From Rikenellaceae bacterium (lineage in GTDB: Bacteria; Bacteroidota; Bacteroidia; Bacteroidales; Rikenellaceae): 39,713 nucleotides of DNA. The notes below the pieces were generated by a model, which saw nothing but the letters and a program-made list of their open reading frames with translations, was not told where the DNA came from and searched no databases. Positions 8,786-15,950 of this stretch are shown here, piece by piece. The stretch's first letter is position 1. Each line of letters starts with the position of its first letter. A program made the translations under genes and the position numbers. Where the stretch lies: contig SUZS01000024.1 of assembly GCA_015059785.1 (NCBI GenBank), forward strand, positions 1 to 39,713, written 5' to 3'.

Positions 8786-8798
8786 AAAATGCAGAGCT

Positions 8799-10517
8799 AT
8801 GAAGAAGTTTTTAACATCTATTCTTATCGCAGCGGCTGCATTGACAGCTTGCTCTAAAAGTGAGCCTATAGCTCCAAATATTGACAACGCAAAGGTTACC
8901 CTTCAGGCAACAATTGACGCTCCACAGTCTCGTAGCGTGCTTGTAGAGAATAGTGGTAAGTACACAGCCGAGTGGGTCGCTGGCGACTACATTGAGCTAT
9001 ATGAGATTACCATTACTGGTGGCACAAAGAAGAAGGCTAACAATGTGAATACTACTCTTGCAGAGGGTGGCACAAGTGCTACATTAAACTTTACTCTTGA
9101 TGCAAAGACAGCAGACTCATTTGCATATATCCTCTCGCACAACAACGCATCTATCAACGGTGCTGCGACATACCTTGCATTTACAGTGCCTACAAATCAG
9201 GCTCCGACTGCGATGAATACTTACGACCCACTTGCAGACCTTATTCTGTCAAAGGGCATAAGCACCGCTACACAGCCTACAGAGACTCTGAACTTTGAGA
9301 TGGAGCGCGTAACTGCCCTTGCAAAGATTAGCGTTAAGGGTCTTGCACTTGCGGCTGGCGACGCAGTTAAGAGCATCAACTTTGCTTGCGAGCAGGTTAT
9401 CACTGGTAAGAAGACCAATATGCTTACAGAGCATATCATTGCAGGAAATGACCCTCTGACAGAGGTTAAGGACTCCTCTCCAGTAGCTAACAATGTTGTA
9501 ATTACCCTTCCAGAGCCACAGTCTGGCGACTTTAGCTGCTACGCATCTGTATGGCCTGCAACACTTGCCACTGGAACAAAGTGTACACTTACTGTGATTA
9601 CAAACAACGACGGCCTCTACATAAAGGAGATTACCCTTCCAAAGGATATGGTATTCACATCGGGCGACATTACTGCCTTTACTGTCAATATGGCGGGTGT
9701 ACCTAACTCAAACGCAACTCCTGAGCAGCCAGAGGTTCGCCCAGACTACATCACCGTAGCGGGCATTAAGTGGGCAGCAGGAAACCTTGAGTATGAGAAG
9801 GATGGCGCAACTGACACTGGCTTTGCAGCTGGTTGGAGACTGACTGAGACCCAGTACAGCTATATCTATATGGACCAGACTGGCGACCTTAAGACCCTTA
9901 CAGACTACAGCAAGACAAACTACTTCAACTATGGTGGTATTGCCGACCCATTCAGCTGTGCAAAGAGTTCTGCAATTAGTATGGCAGCCGATATTCCACT
10001 GTTTGACTACAGCGGTAAGATGTACACAGATCAGGTTTGCGCAACAGCTACTACAGACTTTGCAGCTGCAAAGTTTGGCGATATTGCCTACTGGGCATCA
10101 AATGGTAAGTACCGCACACCTACTGCTGACGAGTTCCAGAAGCTCTATGACGAGGCTTGCAGAGTAGATGCAACATACACTGCTGGTGTTGTTACTATCA
10201 ACGGTACATACTACTACAACCCAGGCGAGGGTCAGAGTGCAGGCATAGTTGAGGGCACAAAGGCCCTTACAGCTGACGACCTTAAGGTTGGTATCTTCCT
10301 TCCACACGCTGGTCGCGCCTACAACGGCACAGAGTACAACATCTACAAGATTGGTAGTCAGGGTGTTTACCGCACCTCTACCCTTAACGCAGCATCTACT
10401 GCAGAGGAGACCTTCGGTGCTATCTACCGTGTACAGCTGTTAGAGGAGGGTTCATTCTACAATGCAGCATACGGTGCTACGGCTCGTTATCTGATTCGTC
10501 CTGTATTTGCCCAGTAA
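8799..10517 (+). CDS. Surface lipoprotein: Mfa/fimbrillin-like N-terminus plus one FISUMP-like domain
   Basis: The protein is 572 residues from the ATG at 8799, chosen because it places a clean signal peptide and lipobox LTAC (Cys18) at the N-terminus; an earlier in-frame start at 8694 would overlap the small ORF and bury them. Residues about 30-310 resemble the fimbrillin/Mfa-like region of the lipoprotein at 6066-8594. Residues about 317-572 form one FISUMP-like domain with the same conserved stretches (VAGIKWAAGNLE, NYGGI, GKMYTDQ, FGDIAYWASNGKYR, FLPHAGR, IRPV). It looks like a duplicate of the upstream lipoprotein with one C-terminal module fewer. The role is unknown, probably surface binding. 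Confidence 0.75.
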   Translation: MKKFLTSILIAAAALTACSKSEPIAPNIDNAKVTLQATIDAPQSRSVLVENSGKYTAEWVAGDYIELYEITITGGTKKKANNVNTTLAEGGTSATLNFTLDAKTADSFAYILSHNNASINGAATYLAFTVPTNQAPTAMNTYDPLADLILSKGISTATQPTETLNFEMERVTALAKISVKGLALAAGDAVKSINFACEQVITGKKTNMLTEHIIAGNDPLTEVKDSSPVANNVVITLPEPQSGDFSCYASVWPATLATGTKCTLTVITNNDGLYIKEITLPKDMVFTSGDITAFTVNMAGVPNSNATPEQPEVRPDYITVAGIKWAAGNLEYEKDGATDTGFAAGWRLTETQYSYIYMDQTGDLKTLTDYSKTNYFNYGGIADPFSCAKSSAISMAADIPLFDYSGKMYTDQVCATATTDFAAAKFGDIAYWASNGKYRTPTADEFQKLYDEACRVDATYTAGVVTINGTYYYNPGEGQSAGIVEGTKALTADDLKVGIFLPHAGRAYNGTEYNIYKIGSQGVYRTSTLNAASTAEETFGAIYRVQLLEEGSFYNAAYGATARYLIRPVFAQ

Positions 10518-10540
10518 GGCTAACAAATTTACACAACTAA

Positions 10541-11746
10541 ATGAAACGATTAGTATCAATAGTGTTGTTGTCGCTGGCGGTGGTTCTCTTCACCGCCGGC
10601 TACAACGGCAGAAAGGCTCGCGTAGGAGAGACTCTACCCGCGTGGAGTGAGGGGTACTTCGATATCCACACCATAAGCACGGGAAGGGGTGAGTGTCTGC
10701 TGCTCATTATGCCCGACGGAACGACAATGGTTGTTGATGCAGGCGAATTTAGCCGCGAGGGCAAGAAGCACAAGAATGTACTTCAGCGACCAAACGACAA
10801 CACCCGCCCTACAAAGGCCTTTGCCGACTATATCCGACATTTTCTACCTCAGGGCAGGAGTGCTGTAGACTACTTCAACCTCTCGCACTTCCATATGGAC
10901 CATATGGGCAATCTTGAGCCTGAGTATGAGCACTTTGCAGAGGGTAACTACACCCTTACGGGCGTTATGGCACTCTACCACCACCTCCCCTTCCTTGAGA
11001 TTAATGACCGCGCCTATGGGGCGTATGACTCGCTCAAGGTCAAGGCTATGAGCGTGGGTGTTATGGAGCATTACAAGCGATTTATTGACTACAATATCTC
11101 TAAAAATGGGCTTAAGGCGACCCGCTTTGAGCTGGGTGCGGTAAATCAGTTTGCAATGAAAAGTAACCCGCAGAAGTACCCTAACTTCCGCATTGAGAAC
11201 ATCTGCTCAAATGGCTATATTTGGGACAAGGGCAAGGTTGTGGATGGATATGAGGGCGTGCGCAACAAGATTCGCGAGAATGCCGCTTCGTGCGGTTTTG
11301 TAGTTCGCTACGGCAAGTTTGACTTCCTTACGGCGGGCGATATTGGCGACTATCACGACTATGAGATTAAGGTGGCTAAGGCCGTTGGAGAGATTGATGC
11401 CGTAAAGGCGCATCACCACCTATCGCCACACTCTATGTGCCAGCAATCTATGGAGATACTGCGCCCAAAGACCCTTGTGGCAACAAGTTTCTATGTGCGT
11501 GAAATTCAGCCCGATAAGAGCAAGTTTGGGTATATTAGAGACCTCGGCTGCGACATCTACTGCACAAGCGTGGGCGAGAGTCTACTAAAGCAATATCCCG
11601 CAGAGTATGCTCTATGCAAGGCCACAAGCGGACATATCGTCATCCGCGTGGCTCCAAAGGGAAACAAGTACTGGGTATATACCCTTGATGATAGTAATAG
11701 CGAGTACCGAGTAACAAGAATTGACGGTCCATTCAAATGTAAGTAA
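10541..11746 (+). CDS. Exported metallo-beta-lactamase fold protein, ComEC C-terminal-like (copy 1)
   Basis: The 401-residue protein has an N-terminal hydrophobic signal (residues 4-20) but no lipobox cysteine, unlike its two neighbours. The MBL fold is shown by HFHMDH (His116, His118, Asp120, His121), TAGDIGD (Asp267) and HHHLSPHS (291-298). These are placed like the SHxHxDH, TGD and HHGS motifs of the ComEC/Rec2 C-terminal hydrolase domain. All expected metal ligands are present, so a hydrolase or phosphodiesterase-like activity is likely; the substrate is unknown. It begins 23 nt after the preceding lipoprotein gene and ends 2 nt before copy 2. It may be periplasmic or anchored by an uncleaved signal. 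Confidence 0.85.
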   Translation: MKRLVSIVLLSLAVVLFTAGYNGRKARVGETLPAWSEGYFDIHTISTGRGECLLLIMPDGTTMVVDAGEFSREGKKHKNVLQRPNDNTRPTKAFADYIRHFLPQGRSAVDYFNLSHFHMDHMGNLEPEYEHFAEGNYTLTGVMALYHHLPFLEINDRAYGAYDSLKVKAMSVGVMEHYKRFIDYNISKNGLKATRFELGAVNQFAMKSNPQKYPNFRIENICSNGYIWDKGKVVDGYEGVRNKIRENAASCGFVVRYGKFDFLTAGDIGDYHDYEIKVAKAVGEIDAVKAHHHLSPHSMCQQSMEILRPKTLVATSFYVREIQPDKSKFGYIRDLGCDIYCTSVGESLLKQYPAEYALCKATSGHIVIRVAPKGNKYWVYTLDDSNSEYRVTRIDGPFKCK

Positions 11747-11748
11747 CG

Positions 11749-13071
11749 ATGAGAAGCACTCTCTATTGGATAACTACCCTACTCACAGTTCTGCTACTCT
11801 CCTGCGGAGAGGGCGAAACGAAGATGCCGTGGGAGGACGACCTTGGCAAGGGGGAGCTGGGGGAGCAGGAGCAACCGAAGCCAGAGCCAGAGCCAGAGCC
11901 TGACAACCCAACGCCTGACAACCCAACGCCTGACCAGCCTGCTGACAACACTGTCGGTCAGCCACTTACGCCGTGGAGCGAGGGCGAACTGGACATTCAC
12001 ACCATTAGCACTGGCCGAGGCGAGTGTCTATACTTCATCCTGCCTGACGGCACGACAATGGTAGTCGATGCGGGCGAGTTTAGCCGCGAGATAGCCGACT
12101 ACAAGAATGTCCTTCAGCGACCAAACGCAGTGACGCGCCCAACACAGGTCTATGCCGACTATATCAAGCACTTCCTGCCTCGGGGTCACAGCGCAATAGA
12201 CTATATGCACATCTCCCACTTCCATATGGACCATATGGGTAACCTTGAGACGGAGTATACAAAGGATGAGAGCGGTACATATACCCTTGCAGGCGTTACT
12301 GCCCTCTACCACCACATTCCGTTTACTGAGGTTATTGACCGCGCATACGGCAACTACGACAATCTGAAGGTAAACAGTATGAGCGAGGCTGCGCTGGCTA
12401 ACTACCGCAAGTTTTTGGAGTATCAGGTGGCTAAAAAGGCTCTCTATCCGTCACAGTTCAAGCTCGGTGCTGTAAACCAGTTTGCAATGAAGTACAATGC
12501 AGCGGCATACCCTAACTTCCGCATTGAGAATGTCTGCTCAAACTGTTGCATTTGGGAGAATGGTCGCTCTGTAGATATCTACGCAGGTAAGACAAAGGCC
12601 GAGAATGCTGCCTCGTGCGGCTTTGTAGTTCGCTATGGGGACTTTGACTTCCACACTGCGGGAGATATTGGCGACTACGAGGACCTGGAGTATCGCGTGG
12701 CGAATGTCGTAGGTCAGGTGGAGGCTACAAAGGCACATCACCACCTCTCTCCGCACTCAAACTGCAAGAAGGCTATGAATGTTCTCAAGCCGAAAGTTCT
12801 CGTTGCAACGAGCTTCTATGTGCGTGAAATTCAGCCTGATAAGAGCAAGTTCGGGTATATCACACAGGGTGGTTGCCACATCTACTGCACAAGCGTGGGC
12901 GAGAGTCTACTTGAGCAGTATCCAACAGAGTATGCTAAGTGTAACGCCACAAGTGGGCACATCGTTATCCGCGTAGCCAAGGGTGGCGAGAGCTTTACAG
13001 TCTACACCCTTGATGACAGCAACAGCTCTTACACAGTAAAACGAATTGATGGACCATATAATAATTATTAG
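11749..13071 (+). CDS. Exported metallo-beta-lactamase fold lipoprotein (copy 2)
   Basis: The 440-residue protein has a lipobox LLLSC (Cys19), then GEGETK and the motif MPWEDDLG. A low-complexity Pro-Glu-Pro/Asn-Pro-Thr-Pro tether (about 42-68) leads to an MBL domain closely related to copy 1. The domain shows HFHMDH (His157, His159, Asp161, His162), HTAGDIGD and KAHHHLSPHS. Protein and DNA similarity to copy 1 is very high in the C-terminal half, indicating recent duplication or gene conversion. The long tether and acidic residues after the cysteine suggest display away from the membrane, possibly on the cell surface. It begins 2 nt after copy 1. The substrate is unknown. Confidence 0.85.
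   Translation: MRSTLYWITTLLTVLLLSCGEGETKMPWEDDLGKGELGEQEQPKPEPEPEPDNPTPDNPTPDQPADNTVGQPLTPWSEGELDIHTISTGRGECLYFILPDGTTMVVDAGEFSREIADYKNVLQRPNAVTRPTQVYADYIKHFLPRGHSAIDYMHISHFHMDHMGNLETEYTKDESGTYTLAGVTALYHHIPFTEVIDRAYGNYDNLKVNSMSEAALANYRKFLEYQVAKKALYPSQFKLGAVNQFAMKYNAAAYPNFRIENVCSNCCIWENGRSVDIYAGKTKAENAASCGFVVRYGDFDFHTAGDIGDYEDLEYRVANVVGQVEATKAHHHLSPHSNCKKAMNVLKPKVLVATSFYVREIQPDKSKFGYITQGGCHIYCTSVGESLLEQYPTEYAKCNATSGHIVIRVAKGGESFTVYTLDDSNSSYTVKRIDGPYNNY
11881..11937 (+). repeat. Tandem short repeats encoding the Pro-rich tether
   Basis: CCAGAG units followed by two copies of an 18-nt CCTGACAACCCAACG-type unit encode the PEPEPE and DNPTPDNPTP tether of MBL copy 2. Such in-frame repeats (6 and 18 nt) can change tether length without breaking the frame. 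A similar CCAGAG run lies in the linker of the 842-residue lipoprotein (about 7735-7750). Confidence 0.7.
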
Positions 13072-13077
13072 TACGAT

Positions 13078-14376
13078 ATGAAAAAAATTCTTTGGTTAGT
13101 ACCACTTGCCGCACTGTTAGCTGTAGGCTGTGGCGGTGGAAGTAGCAGTATGCCGTGGGAGGATGACCTGGGCGGCGGAGAGCAGAAGCCAGACCCAACA
13201 CCAGACGGCACTCTTGTTGAGGTTGGCAAGCCATTGCCAGTATGGAAAAAGGGAGAGCTTGACATCCACTTCATTAACACTGGTCGTGGCGAGTGTTGCT
13301 ACTACATCCTGCCTGACGGAACAACCCTGCTTGTAGACGCGGGAGAGGTTAAGGCAACGCACGATGCAGCTGATACATCTGCTGATGCAGCTGTGCCACA
13401 GAGGCCAAATGCCGATGTGCGCCCATATATTGCCCAAGCTCGCTATATCAAGCACTTTGCACCAAATGGAAGAGTGTTTATTGACTACTGCGCACCTTCG
13501 CACTTCCATATTGACCACATTGGCTCAACAGGTATGGCAACAGAGACTGCGGCAGCGGGATATAAGAAGTCTGGCCTTACAGCTCTCTACGACGAGGTGC
13601 CATACGGTAAGGTTATCGACCGCGCATACCCTGACTACCCTACTGATGACAGCCACTCTACAATCCCAGCGATGGACGGCCAGTTGCGTAACGACTGGGC
13701 AAAGTTTGTCAAGTGGGGCGTTGCTGAGGGTAAATTTAAGGCTGAGCGATTTGAGGTCGGTAAACAGCAGATAACACTGCTTAACGACCCTAAGGCATAC
13801 GCAGGATTTAAGATATTTAATATCTGCGCAAATGGCTTTGTGTGGTCTAAAAATGGCCTCTCTGGTTCTAAGTCGGGCGTAGGTAACCCTGCATCGTGTG
13901 GCTTCCACCTCAGCTATGGATTGTTTGACTATATCGCCTGCGGAGACCTTACATCTACACCACAAAACCTCGTGGCGTACTACTTCCGCGACTTTATCGG
14001 CGAGGGACACCTTGACGCATTTAAGTGCCACCACCACTTGAGCGCAAATGCGTGGGGCTCGCAGATGCAGGCTCAAAAGTTCAACCCTCGCGTGATTGTC
14101 AATCAGAACTTCTACACCAAGCAGCCTGATGCTGGACATGTTAAAGACCTTATGGACAACAAGTACTCCTTCTGGGTTAAGGACTTCTTCACTACAAACC
14201 TGCACCCATACTACCACCAATCAAATAAGGATGCTGTAGATAAGATGACAGGCTACGACGGCCATATCGTTATCCGTGTGGCAAATGGTGGCAAAGAGTT
14301 CTATGTCTATATGCTTGACGACACGGACTTTGAGTATCGGGTAAAGTCTATCCACGGCCCGTATAATTCAAAATAA
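13078..14376 (+). CDS. Exported metallo-beta-lactamase fold lipoprotein (copy 3, divergent)
   Basis: The 432-residue protein has a lipobox AVGC (Cys18), a GGGSSS stretch and the same MPWEDDLG motif as copy 2, with a shorter tether. The MBL domain keeps HFHIDH (His142, His144, Asp146, His147), ACGDLTS and CHHHLSANAWGS. It is clearly more diverged than copies 1 and 2 and has an insertion after VDAGE. Retention of every metal-binding motif argues against decay and suggests a distinct substrate or partner. It is the last gene of the operon, 6 nt behind copy 2, with a terminator 3 nt after its stop codon. Confidence 0.85.
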   Translation: MKKILWLVPLAALLAVGCGGGSSSMPWEDDLGGGEQKPDPTPDGTLVEVGKPLPVWKKGELDIHFINTGRGECCYYILPDGTTLLVDAGEVKATHDAADTSADAAVPQRPNADVRPYIAQARYIKHFAPNGRVFIDYCAPSHFHIDHIGSTGMATETAAAGYKKSGLTALYDEVPYGKVIDRAYPDYPTDDSHSTIPAMDGQLRNDWAKFVKWGVAEGKFKAERFEVGKQQITLLNDPKAYAGFKIFNICANGFVWSKNGLSGSKSGVGNPASCGFHLSYGLFDYIACGDLTSTPQNLVAYYFRDFIGEGHLDAFKCHHHLSANAWGSQMQAQKFNPRVIVNQNFYTKQPDAGHVKDLMDNKYSFWVKDFFTTNLHPYYHQSNKDAVDKMTGYDGHIVIRVANGGKEFYVYMLDDTDFEYRVKSIHGPYNSK

Positions 14377-14378
14377 AC

Positions 14379-14404
14379 AATAGCAGTGCAAGTCGCACTG
14401 CTAT
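14379..14404 (+). terminator. Operon terminator behind the MBL genes
   Basis: AATAGCAGTGC (14379-14389) pairs perfectly with GCACTGCTATT (14394-14404), and flanking AAACAA/TTGTTT can extend the stem; TTGTTTATT follows. It closes the susC-to-MBL transcription unit. Confidence 0.8.
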
Positions 14405-14411
14405 TTGTTTA

Positions 14412-14518
14412 TTAGCCGTTAGCTGTTAGCCATTAGCCATTAGCCTTGAAGTGTAACAATGTAACACTGTAACAGGGGTGTGTCGTGCTGTTACACGATG
14501 TTACACTATGTTACACTG
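14412..14518. repeat. TTAGCC and GTAAC iterations
   Basis: About 34 nt of repeated TTAGC(C/T) units are followed by three GTAAC and three inverted GTTAC units (14451-14518), which together form a large imperfect palindrome. The end of the block reads TGCCCGTTCTGA (14517-14528), the same '-Cys-Pro-Phe-stop' gene end found in the mirrored copy at 20744-20755. This is probably the shortened 3' remnant of the same ancestral gene. Confidence 0.7.
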
Positions 14519-14542
14519 CCCGTTCTGAGAGGAGTTGAGAGG

Positions 14543-14584
14543 GTGACCGACCGACCAAACCCTATACTTTCGTCGGTCGGTCAC
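14543..14584. repeat. GACCGACC palindrome, copy 1
   Basis: GTGACCGACCGAC and GTCGGTCGGTCAC form a perfect 13-bp stem around a 16-nt loop (CAAACCCTATACTTTC). The same stem and nearly the same loop occur at 20687-20729, 21073-21114 and 21297-21339. Confidence 0.9.
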
Positions 14585-14709
14585 TCCTTGACAGGGAGTA
14601 TAGGGAGTATAGGGAGATTAAGGAAATTAAGGAAATTAAGGAGATTAGCGAGATAGTCACTAAATTCCCTAACTTCCCTAAATTCTCTAAATTCCCTGTA
14701 CTGCGTAGC
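14585..14709. repeat. AAGGAAATT/AATTCCCT array ending in CTGCGTAGC, copy 1
   Basis: The left half iterates GGGAGTATA and AAGGAAATT units; the right half iterates AAATTCCCT units. The halves are complementary and can fold into a long imperfect hairpin of about 40 bp. The array follows the GACCGACC palindrome and ends at GTACTGCGTAGC (14698-14709), as does the copy at 21297-21445. Short open frames rich in Ile-Ser-Leu here are by-products of the iteration. Confidence 0.75.
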
Positions 14710-14711
14710 CA

Positions 14712-14894
14712 GCCAACGCCGCGATTAAGCCGAGAGCAGAGACTGCTTGCAGGCTTTGCCGAGGCGGAGCGGTGAAGGGTCGCCAAAGGCGAGCCAACGG
14801 CTAACAGCCAACGCTGCGATTAAGCCGAGAGCAATCAAACTTGTTTGAATTGCCGAGGCGGAGCAGGGTCGGGTTGCCGAAGGCAAGCCAATAG
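14712..14894. repeat. Two tandem GCCGAGAGCA...TGCCGAGGCGGAGC units
   Basis: Two copies of about 90 nt start at 14712 and 14807 with GCCAACGC(C/T)GCGATTAAGC, continue to CCGAGAGCA, hold a variable hairpin, then share TGCCGAGGCGGAGC (14757-14770 and 14851-14864) and an AGGC(G/A)AGCCAA tail. The second copy runs up to the asnA stop codon at 14895. A related unit in opposite orientation is at 20434-20480. Confidence 0.75.
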
Positions 14895-15935
14895 CTATAT
14901 CAGCTCTATTCCGTGCTGTAGGCACTCATTGCGCATAGTGTCGGGCCAGATGCTCGATTGGGTTTCGCCGATATGCGCCTTATGGAGCAGTATCATACAG
15001 AGGCGAGACTGGCCGATACCTCCTCCAATGCTCTGAGGAAGGCTTCCCTCAAGGAGGCGGCGGTGGAAGTAGAGTGATTTACGACACTGCTCTCCACACA
15101 GCGTCAGCTGATGCTCAAGGGCTGCGCTATCTACGCGGATGCCCATAGAGGATAGCTCTATAGAGCGTTCAAGAACGGGGTACCAGACAAGCAGGTCGCC
15201 ATTAAGGCCTGCGTATGTGCTATCGGCAGCAACGGTAGTATAGTCATCGTAGTCGGGTGCGCGGTTGTCGTGCTTTTCGCCGTTAGTAAGTTTGCCGCCT
15301 ATGCCGATAATGAATACCGCACCGTACTCTCGGCAAATAGCATCCTCGCGCTCTTTTGGCGTAAGTGTAGGATAGCGGTCAAGAAGCTCCTGCGCGTGGA
15401 TAAAGGTTATCTTCTCAGGCAGAAATGGCTCTATCTGGGGATAGGTCTCACAGATGTAGAACTCTGTTCTGAGAATGGTGTTATATATGCGTGTGACAAC
15501 ATCTTTAAGGTACTCTACCGTGCGCTGTGAGCTATCCATAACCCTCTCCCAGTCCCACTGGTCTACATAGAGCGAGTGGAGGTTATCAAGCTCTTCATCG
15601 GCGCGTATGGCGTTCATATCGGTAACAATGCCATAGCCACTTCTAACCCCATACTGAGCAAGGGTCACCCTCTTCCACTTGGCAAGGGAGTGTACTACCT
15701 CCGCCTCGGCATCCCCCATATCGCGTATAGGAAAGGTTACGGCGCGCTCGGTGCCACTAAGGTCGTCGTTCATACCCAGCCCCTTGAGCACAAAGAGCGG
15801 GGCTGTAACGCGGCGCAAGCGCAGCTCGGTAGATATGCTGCTGAGGAAGAAATCCTTAATCTGCTTAATAGCTATCTCGGTCTGCTGTAGTGATAGTAGA
15901 GGGTTGTAGCCCTCGGGTATAAGTAGTTTGCTCAT
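14895..15935 (-). CDS. asnA: Aspartate-ammonia ligase (asparagine synthetase A)
   Basis: The 346-residue protein matches AsnA over its whole length (E. coli AsnA is about 330). It makes asparagine from aspartate, ammonia and ATP in the cytoplasm and has the class II aminoacyl-tRNA synthetase-like fold. Recognisable stretches include SVDQWDWE-type LYVDQWDWERV, the FIIGIGGKL strand, RAPDYDDY, NGDLLVWYPVLE and the C-terminal SIGGGIGQSRLCMILL motif that contributes to ATP binding. It is the last gene of a minus-strand unit with galM, 15 nt downstream of it. Its stop codon abuts a tandem repeat. Confidence 0.95.
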   Translation of the reverse strand: MSKLLIPEGYNPLLSLQQTEIAIKQIKDFFLSSISTELRLRRVTAPLFVLKGLGMNDDLSGTERAVTFPIRDMGDAEAEVVHSLAKWKRVTLAQYGVRSGYGIVTDMNAIRADEELDNLHSLYVDQWDWERVMDSSQRTVEYLKDVVTRIYNTILRTEFYICETYPQIEPFLPEKITFIHAQELLDRYPTLTPKEREDAICREYGAVFIIGIGGKLTNGEKHDNRAPDYDDYTTVAADSTYAGLNGDLLVWYPVLERSIELSSMGIRVDSAALEHQLTLCGEQCRKSLYFHRRLLEGSLPQSIGGGIGQSRLCMILLHKAHIGETQSSIWPDTMRNECLQHGIELI

Positions 15936-15950
15936 TGACTAACTATCTGA

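Noticed and set aside
8694..8798. Upstream in-frame start extending the second FISUMP-like lipoprotein by 35 residues
   Set aside because: It would bury the signal peptide and lipobox (Cys18 from the ATG at 8799) and overlap the small ORF in another frame.
13525..14220. Minus-strand 231-codon ORF inside MBL copy 3
   Set aside because: It is antisense to a gene with intact catalytic motifs and has no recognisable domain; long antisense frames are expected from the codon bias here.
14585..14709. CRISPR-like array
   Set aside because: Units are short, imperfect, contiguous and complementary between halves; there are no uniform spacers and no cas genes. The same holds for the GTAAC block at 20848-20914.
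14562..14786. Minus-strand ORF rich in Ile-Ser-Leu repeats
   Set aside because: The peptide merely translates the AAGGAAATT array and the GACCGACC palindrome; similar frames appear at other copies.
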